Below, in pieces: positions 20,558-32,659 of a stretch of DNA of 64,000 nucleotides. The stretch is from Phytophthora colocasiae (Eukaryota > Oomycota > Peronosporomycetes > Peronosporales > Peronosporaceae). Both the position numbers and the translations under genes were made by a program. The stretch's first letter is position 1. Every line of letters begins with the position of its first letter. The stretch lies in the NCBI GenBank assembly GCA_018806915.1, contig JAGKQI010000015.1:62001-126000 (forward strand). The letters run 5' to 3'. The notes under the pieces are model-generated. The model ran no database searches. It was not told the DNA's origin and saw only the letters and a list, made by a program, of their open reading frames with translations.

Positions 20558-23386
20558 TTACTTCAGAGAGACAGGATTTTCGGCGCGTTCAGCGGGCGTC
20601 AGAGCTTGTTTCCAGAGATCGGATGGCACGAATTGCATCCAGTCCTTGTCGGCAGACGCTGTAGCCCACTGCGTGCGCGCCGGTTCCACCGCGTCGATGG
20701 CTTCAAGTTGCTTGCGCAAGCTTAGGCACTTGGGACCTCCGATGTCACGTGCACGCGGGTCTTGCCAGATCCATGGGCAATATTTGTCCGGAATCTTCCA
20801 GATGCCAGGCTCGAACATGAGCGTCTCCGGGAAATCCTTGTGCTTCAGAATCTTGGACACTGCCCCTCGATATTGGCGCAGTAGAGACGCACGACGAAGC
20901 CCACGCTCCTTGTGCTGTTCACCGGACAGCAGGTCATCGTCGGGATCCATTATCACCCAGTGAGTGCGTTCCCACAACGCTTGAGCGTGCTTGCGCATGA
21001 GAGACGCGAGTTCTTCGATGTCCGCCTGAACCAAGGGACAGAGGTCTTCACGCCGGTGAAAGTACAGCTCGGTCCGACGGTTCTGGTACATGACGTCCCA
21101 GGGCGCTGGCACTTCGTCCAGCAGAGCTTGGTACTTCTTGGAATTCCAGCGCTTCTTCAGTCGTGCCAGACTGTGTCTGTGTGGCTCGAAGTCTGGGAAC
21201 CCGGGAGTCTGCCCGATGGCCGTCTTGGTGTCACTGGTCGGCTGGACCGGGATACCGTAATACAGCCACGACGAACAATGCGTGTCCGGGGCCTCGATCG
21301 TCAGCAACTCCTTTGGTGTCAGCGACTTGTACGACTTGGACACCAGACTTGACTTCCGAAGTTTACCAGAAGATCGCTTGCCCGAAGAACTCTCAGACGA
21401 CTTGAAGTCTTGAGACTTCTTGTCCTTGGAGCTCGACTTGGGAGAACCACCGGACTTCTTGCTCTTGGGACTTGACGAGGAGGTGCCACCGGACTTCTGA
21501 CTGCCTGACTTGGATCGGAATGCCTCGTGTACACCACCCCGCTTGGATTTCTTGGTGGGGATTATCGGACCCGAGTCATCTGAATCGCTGGACTCGTAGT
21601 CCCGTGGACGCTTGTTACCGGCGTGCGAATGACCATCCGACTCATCGTCGTCAGAGTCATCGCTGTTACCGCTCGACTTTTCGTCGTCAGACTCACTGTC
21701 GCTGGATGCAGATTCTTGCTCACCAGACTCCTTGAAGTCCGGGTCCTTCTGAGGGTCATCCTCTGTGGAGTCAGGCTCACTGATGGGATATGGGACGTGA
21801 GCGTCCAGTGCCTCCCAGACCGGTGGCTCCACATCGTTCTTCTGAAGACGGCGCAGTTCCTCCTCAGCCATCTTGTAGTACGTCTCTACTGCCAGCACCC
21901 GTCAGATCCAGCACTTTGGCCGATTTCTTGGCCTCTGCTGCTCGGTCAGACGGATGTTTAGTGAGACATTCGTGGAAGTCTGGGATTACAGTCTTCCGCT
22001 GATCCATCGCGGTCACATTGATGATGGTGTCCCAGTCTCAGGCGGCGCCTTGCCCTCTTGGAAGTTCACCAGAAGCTCCCGAAGACGCACCCAACTGCCG
22101 CTCAACTCCCCGTGTTCAAACAGGTACTCCAGAAAACCCCAGGTGTCTGTGTCTGTGGTCGTGGGGCGAGCCTTCAGCAACCGAACCTCCGCTTGAGAGT
22201 CCTCCACGCGTTCTTCCAAGGCCGAATTCTCGGCCTCCAGGGCATCTATCTGGTCCTGATAGTGCGACGCGAGGTTCTTGGACTCCGCGTTCACACGATT
22301 TTCGATCTCACCAGCGGTACGCCGGGCGTCCAGTACTTCGTGACGCCAATACTGTCAGTTGAAGACCCACTGACGCTTGAGATCCTCGGACTCGTTCTGG
22401 ATAGCGGCCGTGTCCACCAGAGATGCACCGCCCTGGGACTCTACTTGGAGTCGAAGCCGACGGTGAGTGCCAGCCATATGCTTCAGGTAACCCGATGTCT
22501 TGTACACCCGCTCGGCGAGGCGCTGATGAGGGAGGTGCAGGAGGATTGCCGCCAATTCCCGGAGGACGTCAACGGATCCCATGTGTGCCTCAAGACTCAT
22601 GCGGTTACGACTGTCCACATGAGGAACGAGCATCTGACCTTCAGTGAAGTCAGGAATCACGCGCTCAAGCTATGAGATGTCGGCCGGCGTAAATCCCTCG
22701 AGGCCCACCAGAACGCCTGGTCCCCCGTAGATATTCGCTATGTGGTTTCCCACACGAAAGTCTTCGGCAAGCGCTGGAACACCAACCAGAAAGGGCTGTC
22801 CCTCAGGTCTTGGCTCAGTATCCACCCAGTCGGAAGGGACGTTAGACTTCTGTGCGTCCAACGGTTGTTGCCCGGGCCCAAACAGATCGTCTACCTCGGT
22901 GGTAGAGAGAATATGTGGCCCTCTGGGGAACGAAACTACAACGCCAGAAGGGGGATCAGAAGCAGAAGCCACAGACGTGTCCGGCATGTTCACGTGCTCA
23001 TCGCCGTCAGCAGCATTAACGCCCTGCTTCGGAGCGGCGGACGCGCTCGACTGTGAGGCTGGGGCGCTAGAGCTGCCTCCAGATGACGCGGCATTGCCGC
23101 CATCATCACCTCGCGATACCGTGGATGCCGAAGCGGGTCCAGTGCCCGAGGCGTTGCCACTAGTAGAAGCCAATGGAGAACCCATCGTTGCTGGATCTTC
23201 TTCTGACTTGCTTGTCAGAAAGGAAATCGGGATGTGGCCGTTTGTGGGATACGACAGTTGGCTATTTCTGAGTCCGATGGAATCAGACTGAGTGACAGGA
23301 CACCAGAGGCTCTGAAACCCCGGAATTTTTGAGAGCGTCACAGCTACACTATGTTCACGGGACCTCTGACGTACTGGCCTGGCCAT
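20558..23386 (-). pseudogene. Family-A antisense gene, second copy
   Basis: ATG complementary to 23384-23386, again 55 bp from the LTR. In order: MARPVRQRS..., S/A/G-rich; LSTTEVDDLFGPGQ; FRVGNHIANIYGGPGVLVGLEGFT; a helical block with RELAAILLHL; coiled coil LEAENSALEERVEDSQAEV; an Asp/Ser-rich acidic run with NKRPRDYESSDSDDSG and KKSKRGG (possible nuclear targeting, inference); Ser/Lys-rich repeats; then a long conserved C-terminal block (HCSSWLYYGIPVQ, GFPDFEPHRHSLARLKKRW, WIWQDPRARDIGG, ending ERAENPVSLK). The last 446 codons (20558-21898) are one open frame. Breaks at about 21905, 22345 and 22670 separate the pieces. Product unknown. Confidence 0.65.
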
Positions 23387-23429
23387 GATGCTCAGTTTGG
23401 AGAAAGTTCCGCACTGACGAATTATGACC

Positions 23430-23441
23430 AGGAGGGGCGGT
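23430..23441 (+). other. Polypurine tract before LTR 3
   Basis: AGGAGGGGCGGT, identical in all three copies of the array despite divergence around it. Confidence 0.6.
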
Positions 23442-25302
23442 TGACACGTTGCTAATTACGATTTTTCGAGTGGATATGCACGTTACGCTGTGATGTGATT
23501 GGATATACACTGGATTATGGGAGAAAGGGAGATGTGGGACGAGGTTATGTCCCGTGCGACAATGATGGATCTGTGGAAGAAAACTGCTTTATATATTAAC
23601 CTTCACCTGTACTGCAAAGGGGCCCAAGAGATCAGAAGTGTTCCTCGGAAAAGTGCACAAACTCCGAGAGACAACAACACTCAGTCTGATCACTGGACTT
23701 TCCCAGTGCCTAAAGGTTGGCAGAAAGTCTCTCAGAAGAATGTATCTCTGAGAGACCTCATCCCGTTGCCGTCCTGTGTGACGATGATGGTTCAAGGAAT
23801 ATATTTTTACCCACAAGATACCAAGTATCGCGCACCGGACGTAGCGCACCCCGCGCATATCCCAACTGGACTTCGTGCGTTGTAGCATACGTGCTCCGCA
23901 CCCTGAAAATACTCATGGATTTCTGGTATCACGCATGGAAACTCTGATACCACACCATGAAGTCTGACGTACATGAGTCCGACGAACATGATTCTGGTGA
24001 ACAAGTCTGATGTGTCCGGCTTATATAAGCAATATTCCAGACATCACCAGTTTCCGATGAACAGACTCCGATGTACAAGACTCCGATGAACAGACCCAAG
24101 TGTCACGACTCTGGTATTACGACTCTGATGTACATGATTCCGGAGTACATGGTTCCGATGAACATGTCTCCGACACACATGATTCCAGACCCTGACGAAC
24201 AGGATACCAGACTCTGACACTCTGAAGTCCACCCCATACTGAAACCAAGTGTACCCAACACGACCTCACGCAATCAAGTGAAACGCAACCTGCCCATCCC
24301 TGTAATGACATCATTAAGTGTCGACTCGACAAGATCCGCTGTACCGACTACCATAGTGAGCCCAAGTGAAGATTCCTGAGTTATACTGAGACCAAGTGTA
24401 TATGAGAATATGGAAGACAGAAGACAGAGAGATACGAGATAGATAGCCAGAGATCAATTTGCCTTGTTGTAAAGAGTTCAATTTACCTTGTCACGAACAA
24501 GTCTATCTGCCTGCTGCTTCTTGTAAGTATTAGGCCACAACAAAGCTTTGAGTTGTGTGATCTCTCACCTATCAAGCCCCTTTAGGTGGAGATCAGCGTA
24601 ACGAAGAGACCTGAGAGGACCCACCTATTCCATTTACTAGTTGGGTCGTTTGTCTTGTCTCTAGCGGTAGCCCATTTCATATTGTACGTTCGAGACTAGA
24701 GTTTTGGGAGCTAGTTGACAGTCGCTCTCAAGACGCTCGGTAGACTGTTGTATATAACCGATAGTGTATTGGTTTTATTTTCCCTCTATATATTAGAGGG
24801 TGGTGCTGAAAGTTACGGGAATACCAGACAGACCAGTGTGTCTGGCGAACATTTCCTAGTTGACCTGGAGAACTAGCCCACTGCTCAAGGGCCAGGAAAG
24901 AATAAGAGCAGCTACATATTTGTATATCGGAACTCTATATTGCGGTAGCGTTTATCTCGGAAGTCTAGTAGACAGGACTTCCCATTTAGTATTAATCTAC
25001 TCTTCTGACTTCCAGAAATCTCCGGCGTACACAAGTGTTCACCGGAAGCGTTCGACTCCCAATCGCTCCTGTGAGGACCAGAAGGACATCCGACGGTCTA
25101 CGCAAGGAACCCTCACTCTCAGCAACGCTCTCCACGACCCGGCAGAGGGTCTCATTACCAAGAACTCAACGAACCTACGAGGACAGCACCAAGGTAACAC
25201 ACGCCCACCTTGCTGTGCGACTCTGGTATTACATCAGTAGTCGCACTTCCAGGTTCACTGTACGCCCTGCACCGCGGTAAAAGTTGCACCGACTTCGCGA
25301 CA
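23442..25302 (+). repeat. Family-A Gypsy LTR 3
   Basis: About 1.86 kb, clearly homologous to LTRs 1 and 2 (shared starts, a CTAGTTGGGTCGTTTGT block near 24640, a TATA-like region near 24750, and the CTTCGCGACA end) but with many substitutions and indels. It therefore cannot be the sister LTR of LTR 2 from one recent insertion. Sequence after 25302 is unrelated to either internal region, so the array ends here. Confidence 0.7.
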
Positions 25303-26699
25303 CCCACACGTTGTGCACTTGGCGGCTTCGTCTGTTGGAATTCGTATTGATCTGGCCTGAAACAGTAAGGAGCTTTTGCTAGCGGTAAAGGAACCGGCGG
25401 CAGCGGCGAGAAGACCAGCAACAGCGGAACCAGCAGCAGTCTGTCCAGCTGGAGCGGCAACTGGGACGTTGGGGAAGCTACGGGTGAGAACGCTGGAGAA
25501 GATGAAGCACAGGCCGTACATGTAGCACCTGAATGAACGAACTGAGCTCGTTGAGGAACAGAGAGGAACAAGGCTAACAATCAATCTATCAGTCTTTCAT
25601 TTCCTTCGAGGAATTGCACAAAGTCAAGCTACTGGGAAGTAATACACCGATTGCAAATCCCTCAAATCGCGGATTAACGCATATTTGCCGATGACATTTT
25701 GACCGGTTTCCACAATAAAATTTGCAGTAGATTAATAGCCAGTAAAATAAATCATTGTTTTCAGCAAATGAGATCGCGAACAAAATGGGTTCATCAATGT
25801 CACACGCCTTCGTGTCCGCTTAAGTACGCAAAAAATTCCGGAGTGGTTACTGCCACATATGCAGTCCAAAAAAAATACGAGTATGTGCCTGGTTCGTTAA
25901 AAATAAATAACTTCGCGCCCGTTACCTGCATAAATTAATAAATGATTTCCAGCCGAGCGCCACTCACAGGCCACACGTTCAGTCGACGATTTGCGAGGGA
26001 GGGGAAAGAAGCCAGGAAGCGTGACGGACGGATGGCGCCAAGCTGAAGCAAGCGCGCAAGAAGCGTTAGACGAGTCTGGATGAAGTGCCTGATTGTCTGC
26101 TAATGTTGCAGTTGTGTGTACGAGGGTTCCGGCTCGAGTGTATCCAGTTACGAGCCCAAAAGCTGCGGTAGTGACTAAGAAAATGGCTCGGAGGGGCCAC
26201 TTCCCGCGAAAATGCGCGCCAGCAGCAAGAGTGGGGACAAGCGCGAAAAAGACACCGACTCGTCAGGGTCTGAGAGGATTCCCGCGTGCCACCGGATGGA
26301 GAAGACTGCTTTTTCAAACTGGCAAACTTTTTTGAGTTCGTTTGATAAATATTGCGAAGTTACGCGTCAACCGTTCAGGTATTTTTGATGCTGGGCTAGA
26401 ATTGTGGATAATGAATTAACGTATTTGTTTAAATCTACTAGGAAACGAAGCTCAATTAGTGCTGCAAGTCGAAACAACGTTAAGAAGAGGGGGTGGCAGT
26501 ATCCTGATGAACCTGAAGAGGAGAACTTTTACCAGATGATATTAATGTATTTAAAGTTTGTGATGGTATGTGGCAGTATGTGCTGATTACATTGCCCCTC
26601 GCTGAGTAGGTTTGATTCTTATACTGCTGGTGTTTAGAAGTGATGAATTGTTAAATGACATGTGCATACGGCTTGCTATATAAGGCATAACCAAGGATC
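25303..26699. other. Unassigned sequence right of the Gypsy array
   Basis: No convincing gene. A minus-strand open stretch to 25584 encodes an Ala-rich, partly hydrophobic peptide (VAAPAGQTAAGSAVAGLLAAAAG) that could be a fragment of a membrane protein, but it runs into the LTR. The remainder is AT-richer with only short frames. Confidence 0.3.
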
Positions 26700-26927
26700 G
26701 AGCAGATTTCCTATACGTGGATGGTGGCTATCAAGAGAGCCGATGAAATTCGCCAAGAAGACGGGTATAATTGTGGAATCCTCGTCATTCACTACATGGA
26801 AAGTTACATCCGCACACGTGTCGTGAGGCAACCAAACCCAGTGTTACTGCAGAGTATTCGCCTATCATACTTCGTCCAAGGTCTCAGCGGACTCTTCCCC
26901 AGCACAGACCTCAGCTTGATTGGATAA
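26700..26927 (+). pseudogene. Ulp1-like (C48) cysteine protease C-terminal scrap
   Basis: The frame carries RQEDGYNCGILVIHYMESYIR, which fits the Gln...Cys part of the Ulp1/SENP catalytic site (Q-x-D-x2-N-C-G). Histidine and aspartate parts are absent, so only the last 70 codons survive. Such proteases often travel in DNA transposons; which one is not visible. Confidence 0.5.
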
Positions 26928-27129
26928 AACGCACAACCTCTAGCTTGCTTATATCGACTCGGTCATTTATCGCGCGAGCATAAGAGCGTCTTTGCCACGG
27001 TTATCCGTCGAGTTAAGTTAAGTGATAACTTTGAAGCTGATGAATTTCGTCTTTGTTTCGTCAACACTTAACCTGACCAAGTTGCGTCGATAGCACGCAA
27101 GTGTTTTCAAATGTGCGTCAAAACGCAAT

Positions 27130-27955
27130 ATGAGCAGTGACAGAGAGGGCTCCGACTCAAGCTTCCAGGCCGATGGAATTGCAGAGACTCCGGCTGTTGC
27201 TTCCGATGAGGGTTTCAGTGCATGTGGCTCACCATGGCTGGCTCAATCATACCACGAGTTTGCGCTGTCCCAGGACGAATTTGACTTGGCTAAAACACCG
27301 TCAAGTGCGCATGTTGAAGTAGGATTGACGCTCCAGGTGAACCCTCAAGCTGTTGTCGTGGAGCAGGGCTGCGCAGCAGCGCCGGATACTATATCTCCTC
27401 CCATAACTTCCCGACGAGGCATGGATCTAGGCAGCGCAAGAAGAAAGGAAGACCTCTAAACTCGACTTCAACCCTTCGCCATTCCTCGAGAGAACTAGGC
27501 AGGCACACTATTTCGTTCAGCATACCAAGCAAAAACTCCGTCATTTCATCGACAGCTTCAAACAGCACGGACTCATTCATACCCATTGCTGCGGCGCTGG
27601 CGCGCCACTTCCAGGGGAGGCTAGAAAATACAACACTGCTGCAACACGTTTAGCATAGCTGTGCTCTCGTACAGCAACATCCCCAAACTCGAATCCTCTA
27701 GACTACAGCAGCGACACCAGCGCCAAAAAACTCGATTTGCTGCAGCGGATGTTAGCCGGAAACCACTTTTCTCCTGCTGCATTTTCCAGAAGCTTCTCAA
27801 AGTCGAGCCGAGTGATAGTGAAAACATTCCTTTTGGGGGCTCTGGAGGTGACTAGGAGTGCTGCGGTGGCTGCTGCTGAAGCCGCATGCGCACACTACAC
27901 CCTAGATGCAGCAGCCTTCCTGCTGTCCATGGGGGAAGCTCTTATAACTCTATGA
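27130..27955 (+). pseudogene. Unrecognised plus-strand ORF fragments in the TIR element
   Basis: ATG 27130 opens a 109-codon acidic, Ser-rich frame. Further plus-strand pieces follow in other frames to 27955, including FSRSFSKSSRVIVKTFLLG and an Ala-rich end (SAAVAAAEAACAHYTLDAAAF). They read like one decayed gene with several indels. No domain recognised; it could be the accessory DNA-binding protein or N-terminal part of the element's transposase. Confidence 0.35.
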
Positions 27956-28060
27956 CTTTTCATAACACCTTGACTCCGGATGGCGTAAGTTACGACCTAT
28001 CCAAATATTTAAGTCGTATATGACGACATTGAGAGAATAACAACAGAAAATGGCTCACAA

Positions 28061-28700
28061 TTGATTTTTCAATACTTTAATCAAGTGTTTTACCAGCACT
28101 ATTGGCCTATAAGATGCGAGAGGTATTTGGCAAAAGAAGCAAAAGGCAGGACGAGGGAAGGGATCAGCATTTCCCATTGCGGCCCAGCTTGTGCCTTAGC
28201 CACTCATTCGAGAATCTGCTGGATGCGCGCGCATCAGGACCAGCCAGCGCCGGAAACCCACCGCACGTCCTTCCAGAACCAGCTCCTCCAACTGAAAGCG
28301 GAGGACTTCGTTGGAGTTGAAGCTACACCACCTCCCGTTAGCCAGAAGCGCAAGCGCCTGCAACGACACGCCTCACGCACGGGCTTCAGCAGCGGTCTGA
28401 AGACTGGGTCGTCGTCGAGTAATGGCGTCCAACAAGCGCCGTCAGAGGTCCTGTAAAGTCTGCAGCTCTCTTACGCACGGACAAGAAGAAGTCATTTGTC
28501 ACTACTTACTACTGTGACCGTTGCTCAATCGATAAGCGCGAAGTGCTGGTTTGTGCCCCCGGATACATTCAGGCCGTGAATACATGTAGGCGTGGCCAAG
28601 ACCTGTTACGACATTTGGCATGAGGACTTCGGTGCTGGTGAAGCCATACCAGCGAGCATCGGGAAACGGCGATTGTGCTTCGACGGCCTGAAGTAAGAAA
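28061..28700 (+). pseudogene. piggyBac-like transposase tail, decayed
   Basis: The pieces match the end of oomycete DDE_Tnp_1_7 proteins: a helical linker (TSFQNQLLQLKAEDFVGVEATPP), QKRKRLQRH, then a Cys-rich finger with RRQRSCKVC near 28437 followed, in another frame, by a CDRC pair and TCYDIWHEDF near 28600. This Cys cluster binds DNA ends. No catalytic domain is seen upstream and the frame changes several times. Confidence 0.5.
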
Positions 28701-29766
28701 GCTGGACGAAGGCAGAAGACAAGGCGCAGAAAGGGTCGTCTAGAAGGCCAAAGCGACCATGGTAGAAGTAACAGCCAGTGGCGACGTGAGTGACGATGGG
28801 GAGGGCGGCTGAGGAGAAAGCAGAGTAACAATACACGGAGTTAAAGTAGCTGCTCACCCCTCTGGAATGAACTTTGCTGTTGAAAAGTGTATCCCTAGAG
28901 CAGATAAATGCATGCTGGATTGACTTTACATACACGGAAATTGAGTCATAACACCTGCGAAAGTTATCTTGAGGTTGCTCATGGAGGCATGTCGTGTATT
29001 GATCTCGTTACCGGGTGTATCATCATCCTGCATTGCTGGCAAGATTTGATCCTCACCTGAATACACAAAGTTATTTCAGATCCGTTCGACTCTCCACAGT
29101 GACACTCGAACCATGGGTACCACGTGGTCTACAGTCACCTCTTCTCTCCTTCTTTCAGCTGAGTTACCTGCGTTTCTGAAGTGACGAGTGGTCAGTTTTT
29201 CAGTATTGTGTTTTGAAATGCAATTTTCTTGAATCAATGTACCTTCTTCTGCGTAAAAAACTAGCAAGACTGAGTGTAGTATCAGTGCAGACAATTCGCC
29301 CTCTGCTGGTGCCTTGGAGCAAGTTACGACATTGATCTGTCGAAGCTGTCCTGCAATGCTGTCACTCTTACGACATTGGTAGGAAAACCTGTTGACACTT
29401 TATATACCTAACCATAGTTGGCAGATCAGACTGATACAAATGTCAATACTAAAACTACGTCGTCTCTTACGACATTCTCTTACGTGTTCGGGGCAAGTAC
29501 CGTCCGTAAGCAAGGTGTTAACTACCTCATTGAGGTAGTTAAATGATAACCGTCTGGTGAAGTCAGGTCAGCCAATCACATAGCTCCTGAGTTATTGTGC
29601 GACTTAACTTAACTCGACGGATAACTGTGGCAAAGACGCTCTAAAATAACCGTGGAAAATCGTGCGGTTGGTAATTAATCGGATCACATACGTCCACTTA
29701 CCCGAATTTTTTCTGCAATACGTATGTGGCAGCATACACGGCCAAAAAATTCTCCTCCCTTCTGCC

Positions 29767-29780
29767 TCATTCCAGAATCT
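29767..29780 (+). promoter_or_regulatory. Oomycete-type initiator upstream of CRN
   Basis: TCATTCCAGAATCT closely fits the oomycete initiator (TCA-Y-T-T-Y...AWTT type), 17 bp before the CRN ATG. This spacing suits the short 5' leaders of oomycete genes. Confidence 0.5.
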
Positions 29781-29796
29781 GCTGGCTCGAGGAAAG

Positions 29797-32110
29797 ATGG
29801 TGAAGTTCTTCTGTGCGATCGTTGGTGAGGAGGGCAGCGCGTTCCCTGTAAACATCGGTGAGACTGAGTCGGTGGGGGACCTGAAGGAAGTCATCGCGGG
29901 AAAGCTGAAGTATACTAGGCGAGCGGACCTGCTGCGGCTTTCTCTGGCGAAGAAGGACGCAGGATGGCTACCAAGTGCAGAACTTGGTGCGATACGAAAA
30001 AGAGAGGAAGTACCGGGTTTCGAAAGGGTATCACTGGTGGATACAGAGAAATTGCCGTACTCGACCTTTTTGATTCGGAAGGTGTTGAAGAAGAATAAAA
30101 TGCCACCGCCTGAAGCGGAGCAAATTCACGTGCTGGTGGTGGTACCGGAGGTATCGGCGGTGTCGTTTATTGGCGTCAACGAAGAATACGCAGAAAAGAT
30201 TGTTTCATACATGGAAGTTGCCGAGCGTCTCAAAGAGAACGAGGAAGTTCGATCCCTTTCGGAATACCTCGCGAGTGTGGATGCGAAAGATAACAGTGGA
30301 GCTTCTCCATTTGTCGTGCTGGAAAATTCGTCCGGCACAGGCAAGACGCAAATGGCATTCAACTTGAAAGCCAGGGAAGAGTGTGATGTGTTCTTCATTG
30401 TGTGCGGAACCCCCGGTGACCGCGAGCAAAGCGTGTATAGCGCCTATGGAACGCGTTCGGGGACGTTCAAGAGTGTGTCAGAAGGACTTGGAAACCATGA
30501 AGCCGAAAACATTTTAAAGGTGTATCGCTGGGCTCTGTTGGTCAGAATTTGTACCATGCAGACACTTTACCTGTACGGCTTCATTACTGGCCGCACTACA
30601 AGGAAAAGACCGATTCTCCGGAACAACTGAGCGCGCACACGTTTTAGATGAGCTCACGCGTCATGTAAAGAGACTTACGCAGAAGCCTTTCGTTTTCTTC
30701 CTGGATGAATTTCGCGTGTAGGAAATCTTGAGGACGAGACCCCAGCTGAAGCTTGAAAATTCTCTTCGTATGATGAGAAACGTGTTTTTCTTGCTCGTTT
30801 GGTCCCTAGCTGTTGTGGTCAGCTCCACGAATGGGACTCTGCTCGAAATCCTAGTCGAATTTACAAGCTTGATCGATCTAGAGAAAATGGGTCATGTCAC
30901 TGGTGTGTGGTGTTTCCGTCCTTTCCTGGCGCAATTCTTAACGCAGTGGCTCTGGCATACCCGGAACTGCTCATGAAAATATTAAGACATAGCCGACCGC
31001 TCTTTGCTCAGATGAAGCTCTCCAAGTATATGCCAAAGATAACCCGTACATTGACGGCTGCGACTTAAAGAACTTCACTTGAATGCGATGGTGAAGATTC
31101 TGGCATCCGCAAATTAGTTTTATGAAAAAAGCGGTCCAACGAGTTTGAGATAGGCCAGGTGTGCTTGTTGCTGAGCACCAGTTATCGCATAGTGGAAGGC
31201 AAGTGGTGCAGACATCATCGACGGATCATTTTCGCCCGTCTTGTTGAACAATCTGCCTTCGAAGGCTGCAGCCTAGACGCAGATCTAGGACTCCGGAAGG
31301 AAATGAATTCTAGAATTCCGTTGCGTGCTGCCGCCTCCGAAGGAAGATATTCCTGCTGCATTTGGCGATGACGGGGGCTTTATTTCGTCCATTCGAGAAG
31401 TCTTTGTTGTACAGTGATGTCTGAAGATCCAACCTAAACTTCACTATGAGCCAACAGCCATGAGCAGCGCTCGAGAAGGGATGGGCAATTTCTCGAAAGC
31501 GTTGACTGCAGCTGCCATCGTGTTGGCAAGTCATGCTGGGGGCGTCGGTGGGAATTGGCATTTCGAGGTTTTTGGGTGAATTCCTGTTCGAGTTGGGTGT
31601 GAGTGAACGAAACGAGACGGTGAAGCTGCTTCAAGACGTTGAAAATGCTGGGTGTGGACTCAAATCGTGCCGTTCCTGTCTCCTCCGAATGGAAAATATG
31701 GCCAACATGGTTAAAGGGGCAACTCGATGCTCTTTGACAATCTCGTCGAAGTAAGAACGCCGAGTTCATCGATTTCCGAGTAGCCTCCCGGACATCATTT
31801 CTGGTGAGTGCAAAGATCCATAGCAGTGCGCTATAGATCTTGGCGAGGTCAAAATATTCTGAAGCGAGAATTACCTGCAAAATCCAAGATCCACTTGGTA
31901 GTGACGAACACTCTGCAGAAGCAATATTTTACCAAAACCGTCGTCAGTGGGGACACCTTCGTAAGTGGACAAACTAATTTGCTGAACGCAGATTTCTATC
32001 GGGTCTCGAAAAAGGATCAAGGGGCTGCAAAATATCAAAGGGATGACGAACCAGAGCAGCACTACACGACTGACCGAAAGCTGGTGCTTTTTATCGAGTG
32101 TGGGGTGTAA
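29797..32110 (+). pseudogene. CRN: Crinkler (CRN) effector pseudogene
   Basis: ATG 29797 opens a 277-codon frame with a CRN header: MVKFFCAIVGE, an LRLSLAK version of the LxLFLAK motif (residues 46-52), DAGWL, and HVLVVVP at 111-117, which closes the header. A P-loop follows (SGTGKT, residues 180-184). The frame ends at 30630, but recognisable CRN sequence continues in shifting frames to about 32110. A Glu-x-Lys motif near 31806-31814 fits a PD-(D/E)xK nuclease core. This header-NTPase-nuclease order is a known CRN class; such effectors act in plant nuclei. Multiple indels and stops mean no functional protein. Only the header plus P-loop is contiguous. Confidence 0.75.
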
Positions 32111-32659
32111 GTGATCTTAGTTTTTCTACATGTTCGGCCTACGACGAGTTCTACACAGCAGCTGTGACTGATTCAGTGTTGCGACTGTGGGTTGGCCAGC
32201 ATCCAGGACTCGCACTGGCCCAGCAGGCAGGGTGAACCAATTGAGCGTCGTCCTCCGAACACCCCCGTATTTCCAACCAACCAACGACTTGCCACGACAC
32301 CAATCGAAATGCATCTGAAGCCGCAACAAGCTCCCGGTGGTGGTTGGAACCATCGCGGCATTGCTCCTCCCGTCTTCTTCGTATCAATTGCGGTTCGGCT
32401 TGTACCGCTTTCACTTGACCGTCTTCAGCTTCTTTTACCGGATTCCATTCCAGTGTGTCATGAAAATAGCTGCTCGGTAGTGGACGGACAGTGCGCTTCC
32501 CAAGTTGTGATAGCCGATGTAGAAACAGTATGTCGGTTAAAACTGCTTTTTCAAAGACATAATGGCTACACTTCAACTTTACGATGCACAAGTTTCCCGA
32601 GTAGAGTAGTGTCTCGCTTTGTCGTCGACGATGGAGCAGCTTTAACTAGTGCTGGAGCT

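Larger units (their letters stand above)
26984..29641. mobile_element. Decayed DNA transposon with 40-bp TIRs and TAA TSD
   Basis: The left end (26984-27023) and the reverse complement of the right end (29602-29641) agree over 40 bp with one mismatch, beginning GAGCGTCTTTGCCAC. Both are flanked by TAA (26981-26983, 29642-29644). A 3-bp TWA duplication is typical of PIF/Harbinger, yet the only transposase trace inside resembles piggyBac/DDE_Tnp_1_7 tails, whose duplication is normally TTAA. The element ends 155 bp before the CRN start codon. Confidence 0.8.
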
